From an uncultured Mucilaginibacter sp. (GTDB taxonomy: Bacteria > Bacteroidota > Bacteroidia > Sphingobacteriales > Sphingobacteriaceae): a stretch of 46,721 nt of DNA. Under the pieces are notes generated by a model. The model ran no database searches. It was not told the DNA's origin and saw only the letters and a list, made by a program, of their open reading frames with translations. The position numbers were made by a program, and so were the translations under genes. Position 1 is the first letter of the stretch, and every line of letters starts with the position of its first letter. This document shows, in pieces, positions 1 to 7,616 of the stretch. The stretch covers positions 71,557-118,277 of the forward strand of contig NZ_CALMAT010000118.1 in assembly GCF_937859865.1 (NCBI RefSeq), given 5' to 3'.

Positions 1-33
1 ACGCCACTTCCGCTTTTATAGAATTATTTTTTG

Positions 34-63
34 CAAAAGTAACTTAAAAATACAAATTACAAA
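34..63 (-). promoter_or_regulatory. Candidate Bacteroidetes promoter reading off the left edge
   Basis: Reading the minus strand, TTTG (60-63) is followed after 18 bases by TACTTTTG (34-41), which fits the Bacteroidetes -33 TTTG / -7 TAnnTTTG consensus. It would drive a gene lying to the left of the window. Nothing of that gene is visible. Confidence 0.45.
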
Positions 64-100
64 ATGTTAGGTTGATTTACTTTTAGGTTTAAATAAGTGA

Positions 101-129
101 TACCAATTTTTATGTGGTAAAAGAAGCAT
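101..129 (-). repeat. Dispersed ATGCTTCTTTTA element, copy 1
   Basis: The minus strand reads ATGCTTCTTTTA, then CCACA, then TAAAAATTGG. It is a near-consensus copy and forms an inverted pair with copy 2, separated by 15 bases, so the transcript can fold into a long hairpin downstream of bshA. Confidence 0.85.
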
Positions 130-144
130 CAAGCATAAAACCAA

Positions 145-169
145 ATGCTTCTTTTATCGCCTAAAAATC
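145..169 (+). repeat. Dispersed ATGCTTCTTTTA element, copy 2 (overlaps bshA stop)
   Basis: The plus strand reads ATGCTTCTTTTA, TCGCC, TAAAAATC. It is the inverted partner of copy 1. The bshA stop codon (168-170) lies in its last bases. Confidence 0.85.
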
Positions 170-1307
170 AGGCTGTTACCTTTGAGCGTTCGATGACTTC
201 GCGGTAATAGTCTTCATACAAAGGCAAGATCAGGCTCAGGTCGAACTCTTTGGCGCGTTCCAAAGCGTTCTCTTTAAATTGTTTCAAGCGTTCCTCATCC
301 TCCAAAATATAAACACACCTTTCGGCCAAAGCTTCCACATCGCCAACGGCTGTCATAAACCCGGTTACGCCTTCTACGTTCAATTCTGGTATTCCGCCCG
401 TATTAGAACTTACCACCGGCACTTTGCAGGCCATGGCTTCCAGCGCAGCTAAACCAAAACTTTCAGATTCGGAAGGCATCAAAAAAAGATCGGCAACGGA
501 TAAAATTTCTTCCACTGCTTCTTGCTTGCCCAAAAATCGCACATTGTCGCATACCTTTAAATCCCGGCAAAGCTGTTCGCACATCGAACGTTCCGGCCCA
601 TCGCCAACCATCAACAATTTAGAAGGCAGTTTTTTATTCACGATTGCAAACAGCTTGATCACATCTTCTGTCCGTTTTACTTTACGGAAATTAGAAGTGT
701 GCACCAATATTTTTTCGCCCGAAGGCGCAATGGCTTTTTTAAAATGGTCTTTGGCTTTTTTGCTGAAACGTTTTAAATCAATAAAATTGGGGATAACGCG
801 GATTTCGTTTTCAATATCAAAAAAATCCAACGTGTCTTGCTTTAAGTGATGAGAAACAGCCGTAACCCCGTCAGACATGTTGATAGAAAAAGTAACAACC
901 GGTTTAAACGTCCGGTCTTTGCCAACCAGCGTAATGTCCGTTCCGTGCAAAGTAGTTACAAAGGGAATATGGATGCCGTAAGTTTTTAAGATTTGCTTGG
1001 CCAGATAAGCCGCCGAAGCATGCGGGATTGCATAATGAACATGTAGCAAATCCAGCTTTTCAAAACGCGCTACGTCAACAATTTTACTTGTTAAAGCAAT
1101 TTCGTAAGGTGCGTAATCAAACAAAGGATATTTGGAAACGGCAACTTCGTGGTAATACAGGTTTTCTGAAAAAAAATCTAACCGCGCCGGCTGGTTATAG
1201 GTAATAAAGTGTACCTGATGGCCATGATCTGCTAAAGCTTTTCCTAATTCGGTGGCAACAACACCGCTGCCACCGAACGTTGGATAGCATACAATACCTA
1301 TTTTCAT
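168..1307 (-). CDS. bshA: N-acetyl-alpha-D-glucosaminyl L-malate synthase BshA
   Basis: This 379-residue GT4-family glycosyltransferase joins UDP-GlcNAc to L-malate in the first step of bacillithiol synthesis in the cytoplasm. The N-terminus (KIGIVCYPTFGGSGVVATEL) is the BshA signature for the GT-B Rossmann lobe. The retaining GT4 E-x7-E motif appears near residues 282-290 in ESFGLAALEAM, followed by KVPVVSSNTGG. Length matches the family. Bacteroidetes use bacillithiol instead of glutathione, so the gene is expected here. No other bsh gene is in the window. The ATG at 1307 is the family start; a TAnnTTTG box lies 16 bases upstream. The stop codon overlaps a dispersed repeat. Confidence 0.93.
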   Translation of the reverse strand: MKIGIVCYPTFGGSGVVATELGKALADHGHQVHFITYNQPARLDFFSENLYYHEVAVSKYPLFDYAPYEIALTSKIVDVARFEKLDLLHVHYAIPHASAAYLAKQILKTYGIHIPFVTTLHGTDITLVGKDRTFKPVVTFSINMSDGVTAVSHHLKQDTLDFFDIENEIRVIPNFIDLKRFSKKAKDHFKKAIAPSGEKILVHTSNFRKVKRTEDVIKLFAIVNKKLPSKLLMVGDGPERSMCEQLCRDLKVCDNVRFLGKQEAVEEILSVADLFLMPSESESFGLAALEAMACKVPVVSSNTGGIPELNVEGVTGFMTAVGDVEALAERCVYILEDEERLKQFKENALERAKEFDLSLILPLYEDYYREVIERSKVTA

Positions 1308-1323
1308 TAATCTGATTTATACA

Positions 1324-1331
1324 CAAATCTA
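1324..1331 (-). promoter_or_regulatory. Candidate -7 box of bshA
   Basis: The minus strand reads TAGATTTG, matching TAnnTTTG, 16 bases before the bshA ATG. No convincing -33 TTTG was found at the right distance, so the call is weak. Confidence 0.35.
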
Positions 1332-1370
1332 TATGTTTATAAATTGCAGAATCTGATTTTTATGTAATAA

Positions 1371-1856
1371 TTAAGGTGTAGTTGTAGCACTTGTACTTTG
1401 GGCAGATTGGCCGGAAGCTGACCGTGCAGCCGTAAGTTTAGCCTGTAGTTCCTGTTGCGTCTTTTGCTTTTTAGCGATTTCTTTGTTCAGGTCTTTAATT
1501 TTATTGTTCAAATCCTTTACATCAGCGTTTTCGCTTTTTGCATCTGATGATTTGCTTGCTGCACGCTTAGCTGCCTTTTGTGCTTTTTTGGTTTTGCTAT
1601 AATCCGCATCGGTAGCATTTTGTGCCTGACTGCTGCTTTGCTGTGCGGCCTGTTGTGCATCCTGGTATGCGCTTTGTGCTTTTGCCTGTTGAGTTGGCAG
1701 TTTGCCTTGCGCATCCTGCAGTTTCACCTGCAAATCAGCAATATCTTTGGTTACATCTGCGTATTGCTTACTCAATTTAACGGTGTCTGTTTGACAAAAA
1801 GCTTGCGTACTAAAACCTAATACCGCAATTACTAACACTAAAATAATTTTTTTCAT
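1371..1856 (-). CDS. Small secreted coiled-coil protein of unknown function
   Basis: I do not recognise a family. The chosen start at 1856 gives 161 residues beginning with MKKIILVLVIAVLGF, a typical Sec signal peptide with likely cleavage near AFCQ; an in-frame ATG 39 bases upstream would put a charged extension before it. The mature protein is almost entirely Ala, Gln, Lys, Asp and Ser with heptad-like spacing (VTKDIADLQVKLQDAQGKL, then Gln/Ala-rich runs and DLNNKIKDLNKEIAKKQ), so a long periplasmic coiled coil is expected. The tail is Ser/Thr/Ala-rich. The gene stands alone between bshA and an inverted repeat pair. Confidence 0.75.
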   Translation of the reverse strand: MKKIILVLVIAVLGFSTQAFCQTDTVKLSKQYADVTKDIADLQVKLQDAQGKLPTQQAKAQSAYQDAQQAAQQSSSQAQNATDADYSKTKKAQKAAKRAASKSSDAKSENADVKDLNNKIKDLNKEIAKKQKTQQELQAKLTAARSASGQSAQSTSATTTP

Positions 1857-1936
1857 GTTTAAGATTAATTTTTTCCCTTGAATTACAAAAACCATGCCTT
1901 TTAGAACCTATTTAAAGTTTTATAATGAAATTTATA

Positions 1937-1966
1937 GTACTTCTTTTATGCCCATAAATTTGTGCT
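1937..1966 (+). repeat. Dispersed element, copy 3
   Basis: It reads GTACTTCTTTTA, TGCCC, ATAAATTTGTG: a diverged copy in the intergenic space upstream of the coiled-coil gene. It is paired in inverted orientation with copy 4, 38 bases away. Confidence 0.75.
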
Positions 1967-2004
1967 TGGATATTTTTCCGGTACAGAAACCACAAAAAGA
2001 CAAT

Positions 2005-2029
2005 GATTTTTAGGTGGTAAAAGAAGCAT
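2005..2029 (-). repeat. Dispersed element, copy 4
   Basis: The minus strand reads ATGCTTCTTTTA, CCACC, TAAAAATC. It is the inverted partner of copy 3 and lies just downstream of the serine hydrolase stop at 2067. Confidence 0.85.
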
Positions 2030-2066
2030 AGAAAATAAATCGGATAAAATTTAAACAGCTTTTTTG

Positions 2067-3896
2067 TTATTGTACGCCTTTTTGTATGGCTTCATAAACA
2101 GCATCCTGTACCCTTCTGCGGATGCCCAACGAGGATAACTTTTCAGTAACTTTTGGGTTAACGCGGTTAGAAAGGAAGATATAAACCAAATTATATTTCG
2201 GGTCAACCCAAAAACAAGTTCCGGTATAACCTGTGTGGCCATAAGTTTGATCGGAAGCCAAAACCGAAGGATATTTAGTTTCGCGGTTTGGGTCCCAACG
2301 GTCAAAACCTAAACCGCGCCGGCTCACATCTGATTGTTTGGAAGTAAAAAGATCAATCGTTTCGGGCTTAAAATACTGCATGCCGCCATAAGTGCCGCGG
2401 TTTAAGATCATCTGGTACAAAATTGCCAAATCATTGGCGCTTGCAAACAAACCGGCATGACCGGAAACGCCGCCAAGCAAACCAGCTCCCTGATCGTGCA
2501 CATAACCGATCAGCAATTGATGGCGGAAACCAATATCGTTTTCTGTAGGCACGATCTGATTTTTTGGAAAACGGTTTAACGGCAAAAAACCGGCCGTTTG
2601 CATCCCCAACGGCGAATAGAAGTTTTGCTGCACATAAACATTTAAGGGCGTGCCGGAAATGGTTTCTACAATTTCCTTCATAAAATACATGCTCAAATCG
2701 CTGTACACATATTTGCCGCGTGTTCTAATTGGGGATTTCAGCATATCCGGCCAGATCACATTTTTAAAATAATCTTTTCTTAAATAAAAATGGTCGGCAA
2801 CTTTGGTTGGAAAAGTAGCTGAAGAATCTGTACTTCGGTCCACGGCTTTCAGTTTTTCCCAGGTGATGATATCCGGAACCATGCCTGTTTGGTGCGTTAA
2901 AAACTCGCGGATTTTCAGATCATCTTTGTTGGTGCCACGAGCTGAAACCAAATACGTACCCGCAGTAGAATCCAAATTCAGCTTTCCCTGATCGTACAAA
3001 CGCATTGTTTCCATCGTTGTGGCCGAAACTTTGGTTACCGATGCCAAATCAAAAATATCCGTGATTTTGTCCTTTAAAGTATCATTGTAATTATGGCTGC
3101 CGTAAGCTTTGTTAAAAATCACTTTTCCGTTTCTGGCCACCAAAACCACAGCGCCAGGCGTTGCCTGTGCGCGGATCGCTTCGGCAACAATTGCATCAAT
3201 CGCACTGTTTAAGTTATTGGCGTTGATGCCCGCTTCTTCGGGAACCGAATAAGCCAAGCGAGTTTGTGTTGTGGTAAACCCTGCCCCTTTTTTAAATTTT
3301 GCCGAAACATCTCCTGTTAGTTTTTGATTTGCTGCCACGCCGCCAAAAATCAATTGCGCTGCAAAGTTGGCTGCAATGGGCGAATTGGTTGCCGACCAGA
3401 TTAATACTCCTTTTAGCACATCAAATTGTGCGGGCAAAGTTGGCATGCCAAAACAAACCACGATAAGGTTTTTATGCTGATCTAAGTTGGTTAAAAAAGG
3501 CATCAAAGCCGGATTGCTCAAGTCGTTTCTGTTTAGCGGAACGATGACGGTTTGAAAAAATTTTAAATCAAACAACAGGTTGTTCAGCGTTTTGTCCGCA
3601 TCGTAAATGGCCGAATTGAAAGTTTGTACTTTGGTATATTTATTCAACAAACTATCAAAAACCGAAGCGTTTTCAAAACCAAAATGAACGCTGGCGAATT
3701 TTTGCTGATCCAAATTTTTGATTGGCACCAACTGGTTCGGGTTGTTCAGCAAAACGGTAGAAGCTTCAATGCTTCTTTTAGCGGCTAAAAATTGTTGGTT
3801 TTGCTGGTGCTGATCTTGTGCACACGCCGAACTTAGTACCATTATCATCCAAAAAAATCCGGCTAAACATTTACGGTTAAGGCTTTTTATATACAT
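2067..3896 (-). CDS. Secreted serine hydrolase (class C beta-lactamase/esterase fold) with GH3 C-domain remnant
   Basis: The protein has 609 residues. A Sec signal (to about residue 26, SSACAQ) is followed by residues 35-210 that resemble the C-terminal domain of Bacteroidetes GH3 beta-N-acetylglucosaminidases (EASTVLLNNPNQLVPIKNLD). The penicillin-binding-type serine hydrolase domain follows, with S286-V-T-K289 nucleophile motif, Y398-S-D400 in the YxN position and H554-T-G556 in the KTG position. In related Bacteroidetes proteins the GH3 TIM barrel precedes both parts; here it is missing. The likely role is peptidoglycan or ester hydrolysis in the periplasm; the substrate is unknown. The start overlaps the upstream amidohydrolase stop by 20 bases, which suggests translational coupling. 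A dispersed repeat encodes residues 33-43. Confidence 0.85.
   Translation of the reverse strand: MYIKSLNRKCLAGFFWMIMVLSSACAQDQHQQNQQFLAAKRSIEASTVLLNNPNQLVPIKNLDQQKFASVHFGFENASVFDSLLNKYTKVQTFNSAIYDADKTLNNLLFDLKFFQTVIVPLNRNDLSNPALMPFLTNLDQHKNLIVVCFGMPTLPAQFDVLKGVLIWSATNSPIAANFAAQLIFGGVAANQKLTGDVSAKFKKGAGFTTTQTRLAYSVPEEAGINANNLNSAIDAIVAEAIRAQATPGAVVLVARNGKVIFNKAYGSHNYNDTLKDKITDIFDLASVTKVSATTMETMRLYDQGKLNLDSTAGTYLVSARGTNKDDLKIREFLTHQTGMVPDIITWEKLKAVDRSTDSSATFPTKVADHFYLRKDYFKNVIWPDMLKSPIRTRGKYVYSDLSMYFMKEIVETISGTPLNVYVQQNFYSPLGMQTAGFLPLNRFPKNQIVPTENDIGFRHQLLIGYVHDQGAGLLGGVSGHAGLFASANDLAILYQMILNRGTYGGMQYFKPETIDLFTSKQSDVSRRGLGFDRWDPNRETKYPSVLASDQTYGHTGYTGTCFWVDPKYNLVYIFLSNRVNPKVTEKLSSLGIRRRVQDAVYEAIQKGVQ
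3769..3800 (+). repeat. Dispersed element, copy 5 (inside serine hydrolase gene)
   Basis: The plus strand reads ATGCTTCTTTTA, GCGGC, TAAAAATTGTTGGTT, close to the consensus over its full length. On the coding (minus) strand it encodes NQQFLAAKRSI, just after the signal peptide. Confidence 0.8.
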
Positions 3897-5556
3897 TTTC
3901 TCCGTTGATATAAGTTTGCAATACTTTCACTTTTGGCAGTTCGCTGCCTTTTACGCGCATCAGGTCCTGGTCTAAAATCACAAAATCGGCAAATTTGCCT
4001 GGTTCTAAACTTCCTTTTTCATTTTCCTGGAAATTGGCTTTTGCGGCCCAAATCGTCATTCCTTTAATTGCTTGCTCTCTTGTTAACGCATTTTCTTTTT
4101 GAAAACCGCCTTCGGGCAATCCTTTTAAATCCTTCCGTTCTACAGCGGCATAAAACGTGTAAAACGGACTGATGTTTTCTACCGGAAAATCCGTCCCCAA
4201 CGGCAGCCAGCCGTTTTGCTGCAGCAATTGCTGGTAAGCGTATGCTGTTTTTAGCCGTATTTTTCCTAAGCGCTGAACGGCCCAGTTCATATCCGAAGTT
4301 GCGTGGGTTGGCTGGACGGAAGGCACGATGTTGTTCTCCCCAAAATATTTAAAATCAGCCGGATCAATAATCTGACTGTGTTCAATCCGCCAGCGGCGGT
4401 CATTTTTTCCTTTTAAAACCGAAGCATAAATCTTCAGCATCACGCGGTTGGCCGAATCGCCGATGGCGTGCGTACACATTTGGAAACCTTTTTTTGCCAG
4501 AAGCGCTGCTATTTCCTGAAAATGCTTTTGCGGGCTTCGTAAAAACCCGTTCCATTTAGGCTGGTCGGAATACGGTTTCAGCAAACAAGCGCCTCTCGAA
4601 CCCAAAGCGCCATCTGCATAAACTTTAACCGAACTTACATTTAAACGCGGCGTTTTGACGGCACCGTTTCGAAACAATAAATCCAAATTCTTCTGATTAT
4701 CGGACAGCATCACAAACATTCGCATCTTTAAATCGCCGCGGTTTTGCAACTGCCGGATGGTGTTGACCAAAGGATAATCCAAACCGCAATCATCAACCGT
4801 AGTCAGGCCAACCGCAAAACAATTACGCTGCGCCTGTAATAAGGCATTTTGAGTTTGTTCTTCGGTTGGTTCCGGGATTTTATGTGTAACCAGATTCACG
4901 GCGTTGTCCAGCAAAATCCCGGTCAGTTTTCCTTTCACCGTTTCAATTGCTCCGCCGGCCACTTTTTGGTTTGGTTTGATGCCGGCGATGTTTAATGCCG
5001 CCTGGTTTGCGATGGCCGCATGGCCGTCAACACGCGTTAAAACAACCGGCCTTTCGGGGAACAAGCTGTCCAACTTCAGCTTGTTTGGAAATTGCTTCGT
5101 TTTCCAGCGGTTTTGGTCCCAGCCATTGCCGATGATCCAGCCTTCGGTATTGTTTTTAGCGTAACTTTTAACCGAATCAACGGCGACATTCCAACTGGGC
5201 AAATCCTTTAAATTCACGGTTTGCAAACCCATTCCATATTCGTAAAAGTGCGTATGTGCATCAATAAAACCCGGAAAAACAGCTTTTCCGTGCGCATCTA
5301 CTACTTCTTTTACCGTATATTTTTTTTCCAGGTCGGCCGTTTTTCCAACTTCCAGGATTTTTCCGTCTCGCACCGCAAAAGCTTCGGCAATGGCAAAACG
5401 GTTATCAATGGTATAAACACGGGCGTTTTTGACCAGCAGATCGGCGTTGTTTTCTTTTTTTTGCTGACAAGAAAACACCGATAAAAGAAGCATCAGGCAG
5501 CATACTGTTTTTATGCCTATAAATTTGGTAAAAGGTTTTGCAGAAATAGCCATCAA
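3877..5556 (-). CDS. Amidohydrolase family 3 (YtcJ-like) lipoprotein
   Basis: The protein has 559 residues. It begins with a lipoprotein signal ending in LLSVFSC (Cys30), so it is probably anchored to a membrane facing the periplasm. The body is a metal-dependent amidohydrolase of the YtcJ type: the beta-sandwich start (ADLLVKNARVYTIDNRFAIAEAFAVRDGKI), the metal-binding HxH in FPGFIDAHTHFYEYG, the conserved RVDGHA, THAIGDSAN and RIEHSQI segments, and the closing LEPGKFADFVILDQDLM. The substrate cannot be told from sequence; members act on amides or cyclic ureas. It is the first gene of a two-gene unit with the serine hydrolase. The hydrophobic part of its signal peptide is encoded by two copies of the dispersed repeat. 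Confidence 0.88.
   Translation of the reverse strand: MMAISAKPFTKFIGIKTVCCLMLLLSVFSCQQKKENNADLLVKNARVYTIDNRFAIAEAFAVRDGKILEVGKTADLEKKYTVKEVVDAHGKAVFPGFIDAHTHFYEYGMGLQTVNLKDLPSWNVAVDSVKSYAKNNTEGWIIGNGWDQNRWKTKQFPNKLKLDSLFPERPVVLTRVDGHAAIANQAALNIAGIKPNQKVAGGAIETVKGKLTGILLDNAVNLVTHKIPEPTEEQTQNALLQAQRNCFAVGLTTVDDCGLDYPLVNTIRQLQNRGDLKMRMFVMLSDNQKNLDLLFRNGAVKTPRLNVSSVKVYADGALGSRGACLLKPYSDQPKWNGFLRSPQKHFQEIAALLAKKGFQMCTHAIGDSANRVMLKIYASVLKGKNDRRWRIEHSQIIDPADFKYFGENNIVPSVQPTHATSDMNWAVQRLGKIRLKTAYAYQQLLQQNGWLPLGTDFPVENISPFYTFYAAVERKDLKGLPEGGFQKENALTREQAIKGMTIWAAKANFQENEKGSLEPGKFADFVILDQDLMRVKGSELPKVKVLQTYINGENVYKKP
5472..5493 (-). repeat. Dispersed element, copy 6 (in amidohydrolase signal peptide)
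   Basis: The minus strand reads ATGCTTCTTTTATC followed directly by GGTGTT, as if the AT-rich middle had been deleted. It encodes M22-LLLSVF-28 of the signal peptide. Confidence 0.7.
5502..5528 (+). repeat. Dispersed element, copy 7 (ACTG variant, same signal peptide)
   Basis: The plus strand reads ATACTGTTTTTA, TGCC, TATAAATTTGG. This is the variant core (ACTGT in place of GCTTC). On the coding strand it encodes KFIGIKTV, residues 11-18. It is inverted relative to copy 6, eight bases away. Confidence 0.65.
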
Positions 5557-5726
5557 AATTTTATCGTGTTGTTTAGTTCAAATTGTTGTTCTTTCATCCG
5601 AATCTGCAAAAATATTATCAGTAAACAATCATTTTAAATTTCGCAAAGCTACATCGGCCCGGTAAAACTGCGAAGTTATGCGATCAATTTTTTAATTTAG
5701 CATCGAAATAGAACTGAGGAAGATTA

Positions 5727-7586
5727 ATGTCTGATATTATCCACCTTTTGCCTGATGCTGTTGCCAACCAGATTGCCGCAGGAGAAGTGGTACAACGCCC
5801 TGCATCGGCCGTAAAAGAATTGTTGGAGAACGCGATTGATTCGGGCGCCGATAAAATCCAACTGATTGTAAAAGAGGCTGGTAAAGCTTTGATCCAGGTG
5901 ATTGACAATGGTTGCGGCATGAGTTTTACCGATGCGCGGATGTGTTTTGAACGCCATGCCACTTCCAAAATCCGAAAAGCCGATGACCTTTTTGCCATCC
6001 GCACGATGGGTTTTCGCGGCGAAGCCATGGCTTCCATCGCTGCTATTGCCCAGGTGGAATTGAAGACGAGGCGGCACGAAGACGAATTAGGAACCAAGAT
6101 TTGCATTGAAGCCTCAACCGTTGTAAGCCAGGAAGCTTGCGCCACCGCTGCCGGAACTTCGGTTTGCATTAAAAACCTTTTTTACAACACACCTGCGCGC
6201 CGAAATTTTTTGAAAGGGAATTCGATAGAAATGCGCCACATTATTGACGAATTTCAACGCGTGGCGCTGGCTTATCCGCAGGTATTTTTTACGCTGCACC
6301 ATGATGGGCAGGAAGTTTTTCATCTGCCTTCGGCTTCTTTAAAACAGCGCATTGTGCATCTTTTCGGCAATAATTACAACCAGAAATTAGTGCCGGTAAA
6401 AGAAGACACCTCAATTATTAAGTTGGACGGTTTTGTAGGCAAACCAGAATTTGCACGCAAAACACGCGGCGAGCAGTTTTTTTTTGTGAACAACCGTTTT
6501 ATCCGCGATAATTATTTAAACCACGCCGTTTCTTCGGCTTTTGAAGAATTGTTGCAGGACGACAGTTTTCCGCTTTATGTTCTTTTTATTTCGATTGATC
6601 CGGCCAAAATTGACATCAACGTCCATCCAACAAAAACCGAAATAAAATACCAGGACGAAAAAGCAATTTATGCCATTATCCGTTCGGCTGTAAAACGGTC
6701 TTTAGGCCAATACAACATTACGCCTTCATTGGATTTTAACCAGGAAACTGGTTTTGACCAGATGATCACCCATAAACCATTAGATCAGATTGTTCCGCCG
6801 GGAATCAATTTTAACCCGGATTTCAATCCTTTTTTTAATGAGGTAAAAACAGCATCCGATACTTCAGTTTTGCGACAATCGGCTGAAAGGCGCAAACCCG
6901 ATTTTGTGCAAAACTGGGACACATTGTACGAAATAACACAGGAAAAAATCGCGCAGCAGCACCAAATCGAGATGCAGCAGCGCGAAATTGCGGTGGATAA
7001 CCAACAGCTAACAAAATCAAGCGAACGGCAATTGTTCCAGATCCATAACCGTTTTATTTTATCGCAAATAAAATCCGGTTTTATGCTGATTGACCAGCAG
7101 GCCGCACACGAACGGATTTTGTACGAGCGTTTTTTGGTGCAGTTAGAAAACCATACCGGTGTTAGTCAGCAAACTTTATTTCCGCAAAGCATCACATTAA
7201 GCACGCCGGATTTTGAGCTGTTAAAAAGCTTGTTTAACGATGTTCGTGCTTTAGGTTTTGATATTAGAGAATTTGGAAAAAACACGGTGATTGTAGAAGG
7301 TGTTCCGGCAGAATTGACTAATGCCATCGAAAGCGAAATGCTGGAAAAATTGCTGGAAGGTTTCAAAAACAACCAATCTGCTTTAAAACTGAGCAAGCAC
7401 GACAATTTGGCCCGAACGCTGGCGCGAAATGCAGCCGTAAAACCAGGAACCCGTTTTTCGCTGGAGGAAATGAACCAATTGATTGACCAACTGTTTGCCT
7501 GCCAGCTGCCCAATGTTTCTTTAAGCAGCAAACCCGTAATCATTACTTATACTTTAGAAGAGCTTTTACAAAAATTTGATCGATAA
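5727..7586 (+). CDS. mutL: DNA mismatch repair protein MutL
   Basis: The 619-residue MutL couples MutS mismatch recognition to strand incision. The N-terminal GHKL ATPase is clear: ANQIAAGEVVQRPASAVKELLENAIDSGA (motif I), IDNGCGM (motif II) and TMGFRGEAMASI (motif III) within the first 105 residues, then the transducer domain with VDINVHPTK-like DINVHPTKTEIKY near 295-305. The C-terminal domain has D456-QQAAHERILYE, which aligns with the endonuclease motif DQHA(x)2E(x)4E but has Gln for His. The CPHGRP zinc motif is not present; SLSSKP stands there. It is divergent from the amidohydrolase gene. The stop TAA (7584-7586) lies inside a dispersed repeat, and a rhomboid gene follows 30 bases later. 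Confidence 0.97.
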   Translation: MSDIIHLLPDAVANQIAAGEVVQRPASAVKELLENAIDSGADKIQLIVKEAGKALIQVIDNGCGMSFTDARMCFERHATSKIRKADDLFAIRTMGFRGEAMASIAAIAQVELKTRRHEDELGTKICIEASTVVSQEACATAAGTSVCIKNLFYNTPARRNFLKGNSIEMRHIIDEFQRVALAYPQVFFTLHHDGQEVFHLPSASLKQRIVHLFGNNYNQKLVPVKEDTSIIKLDGFVGKPEFARKTRGEQFFFVNNRFIRDNYLNHAVSSAFEELLQDDSFPLYVLFISIDPAKIDINVHPTKTEIKYQDEKAIYAIIRSAVKRSLGQYNITPSLDFNQETGFDQMITHKPLDQIVPPGINFNPDFNPFFNEVKTASDTSVLRQSAERRKPDFVQNWDTLYEITQEKIAQQHQIEMQQREIAVDNQQLTKSSERQLFQIHNRFILSQIKSGFMLIDQQAAHERILYERFLVQLENHTGVSQQTLFPQSITLSTPDFELLKSLFNDVRALGFDIREFGKNTVIVEGVPAELTNAIESEMLEKLLEGFKNNQSALKLSKHDNLARTLARNAAVKPGTRFSLEEMNQLIDQLFACQLPNVSLSSKPVIITYTLEELLQKFDR

Positions 7587-7595
7587 AAGAAGCAT
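7569..7595 (-). repeat. Dispersed element, copy 8 (contains mutL stop)
   Basis: The minus strand reads ATGCTTCTTTTA, TCGATC, AAATTTTTG. The mutL TAA is the complement of its TTA core, so the gene ends inside the element. Confidence 0.75.
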
Positions 7596-7616
7596 CGAAC
7601 CGCTTCTGCCAAAACC

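Noticed and set aside
101-169. CRISPR-like interpretation of the repeat pairs
   Set aside because: Copies are scattered and inverted, with no regular spacing, no arrays and no cas genes.
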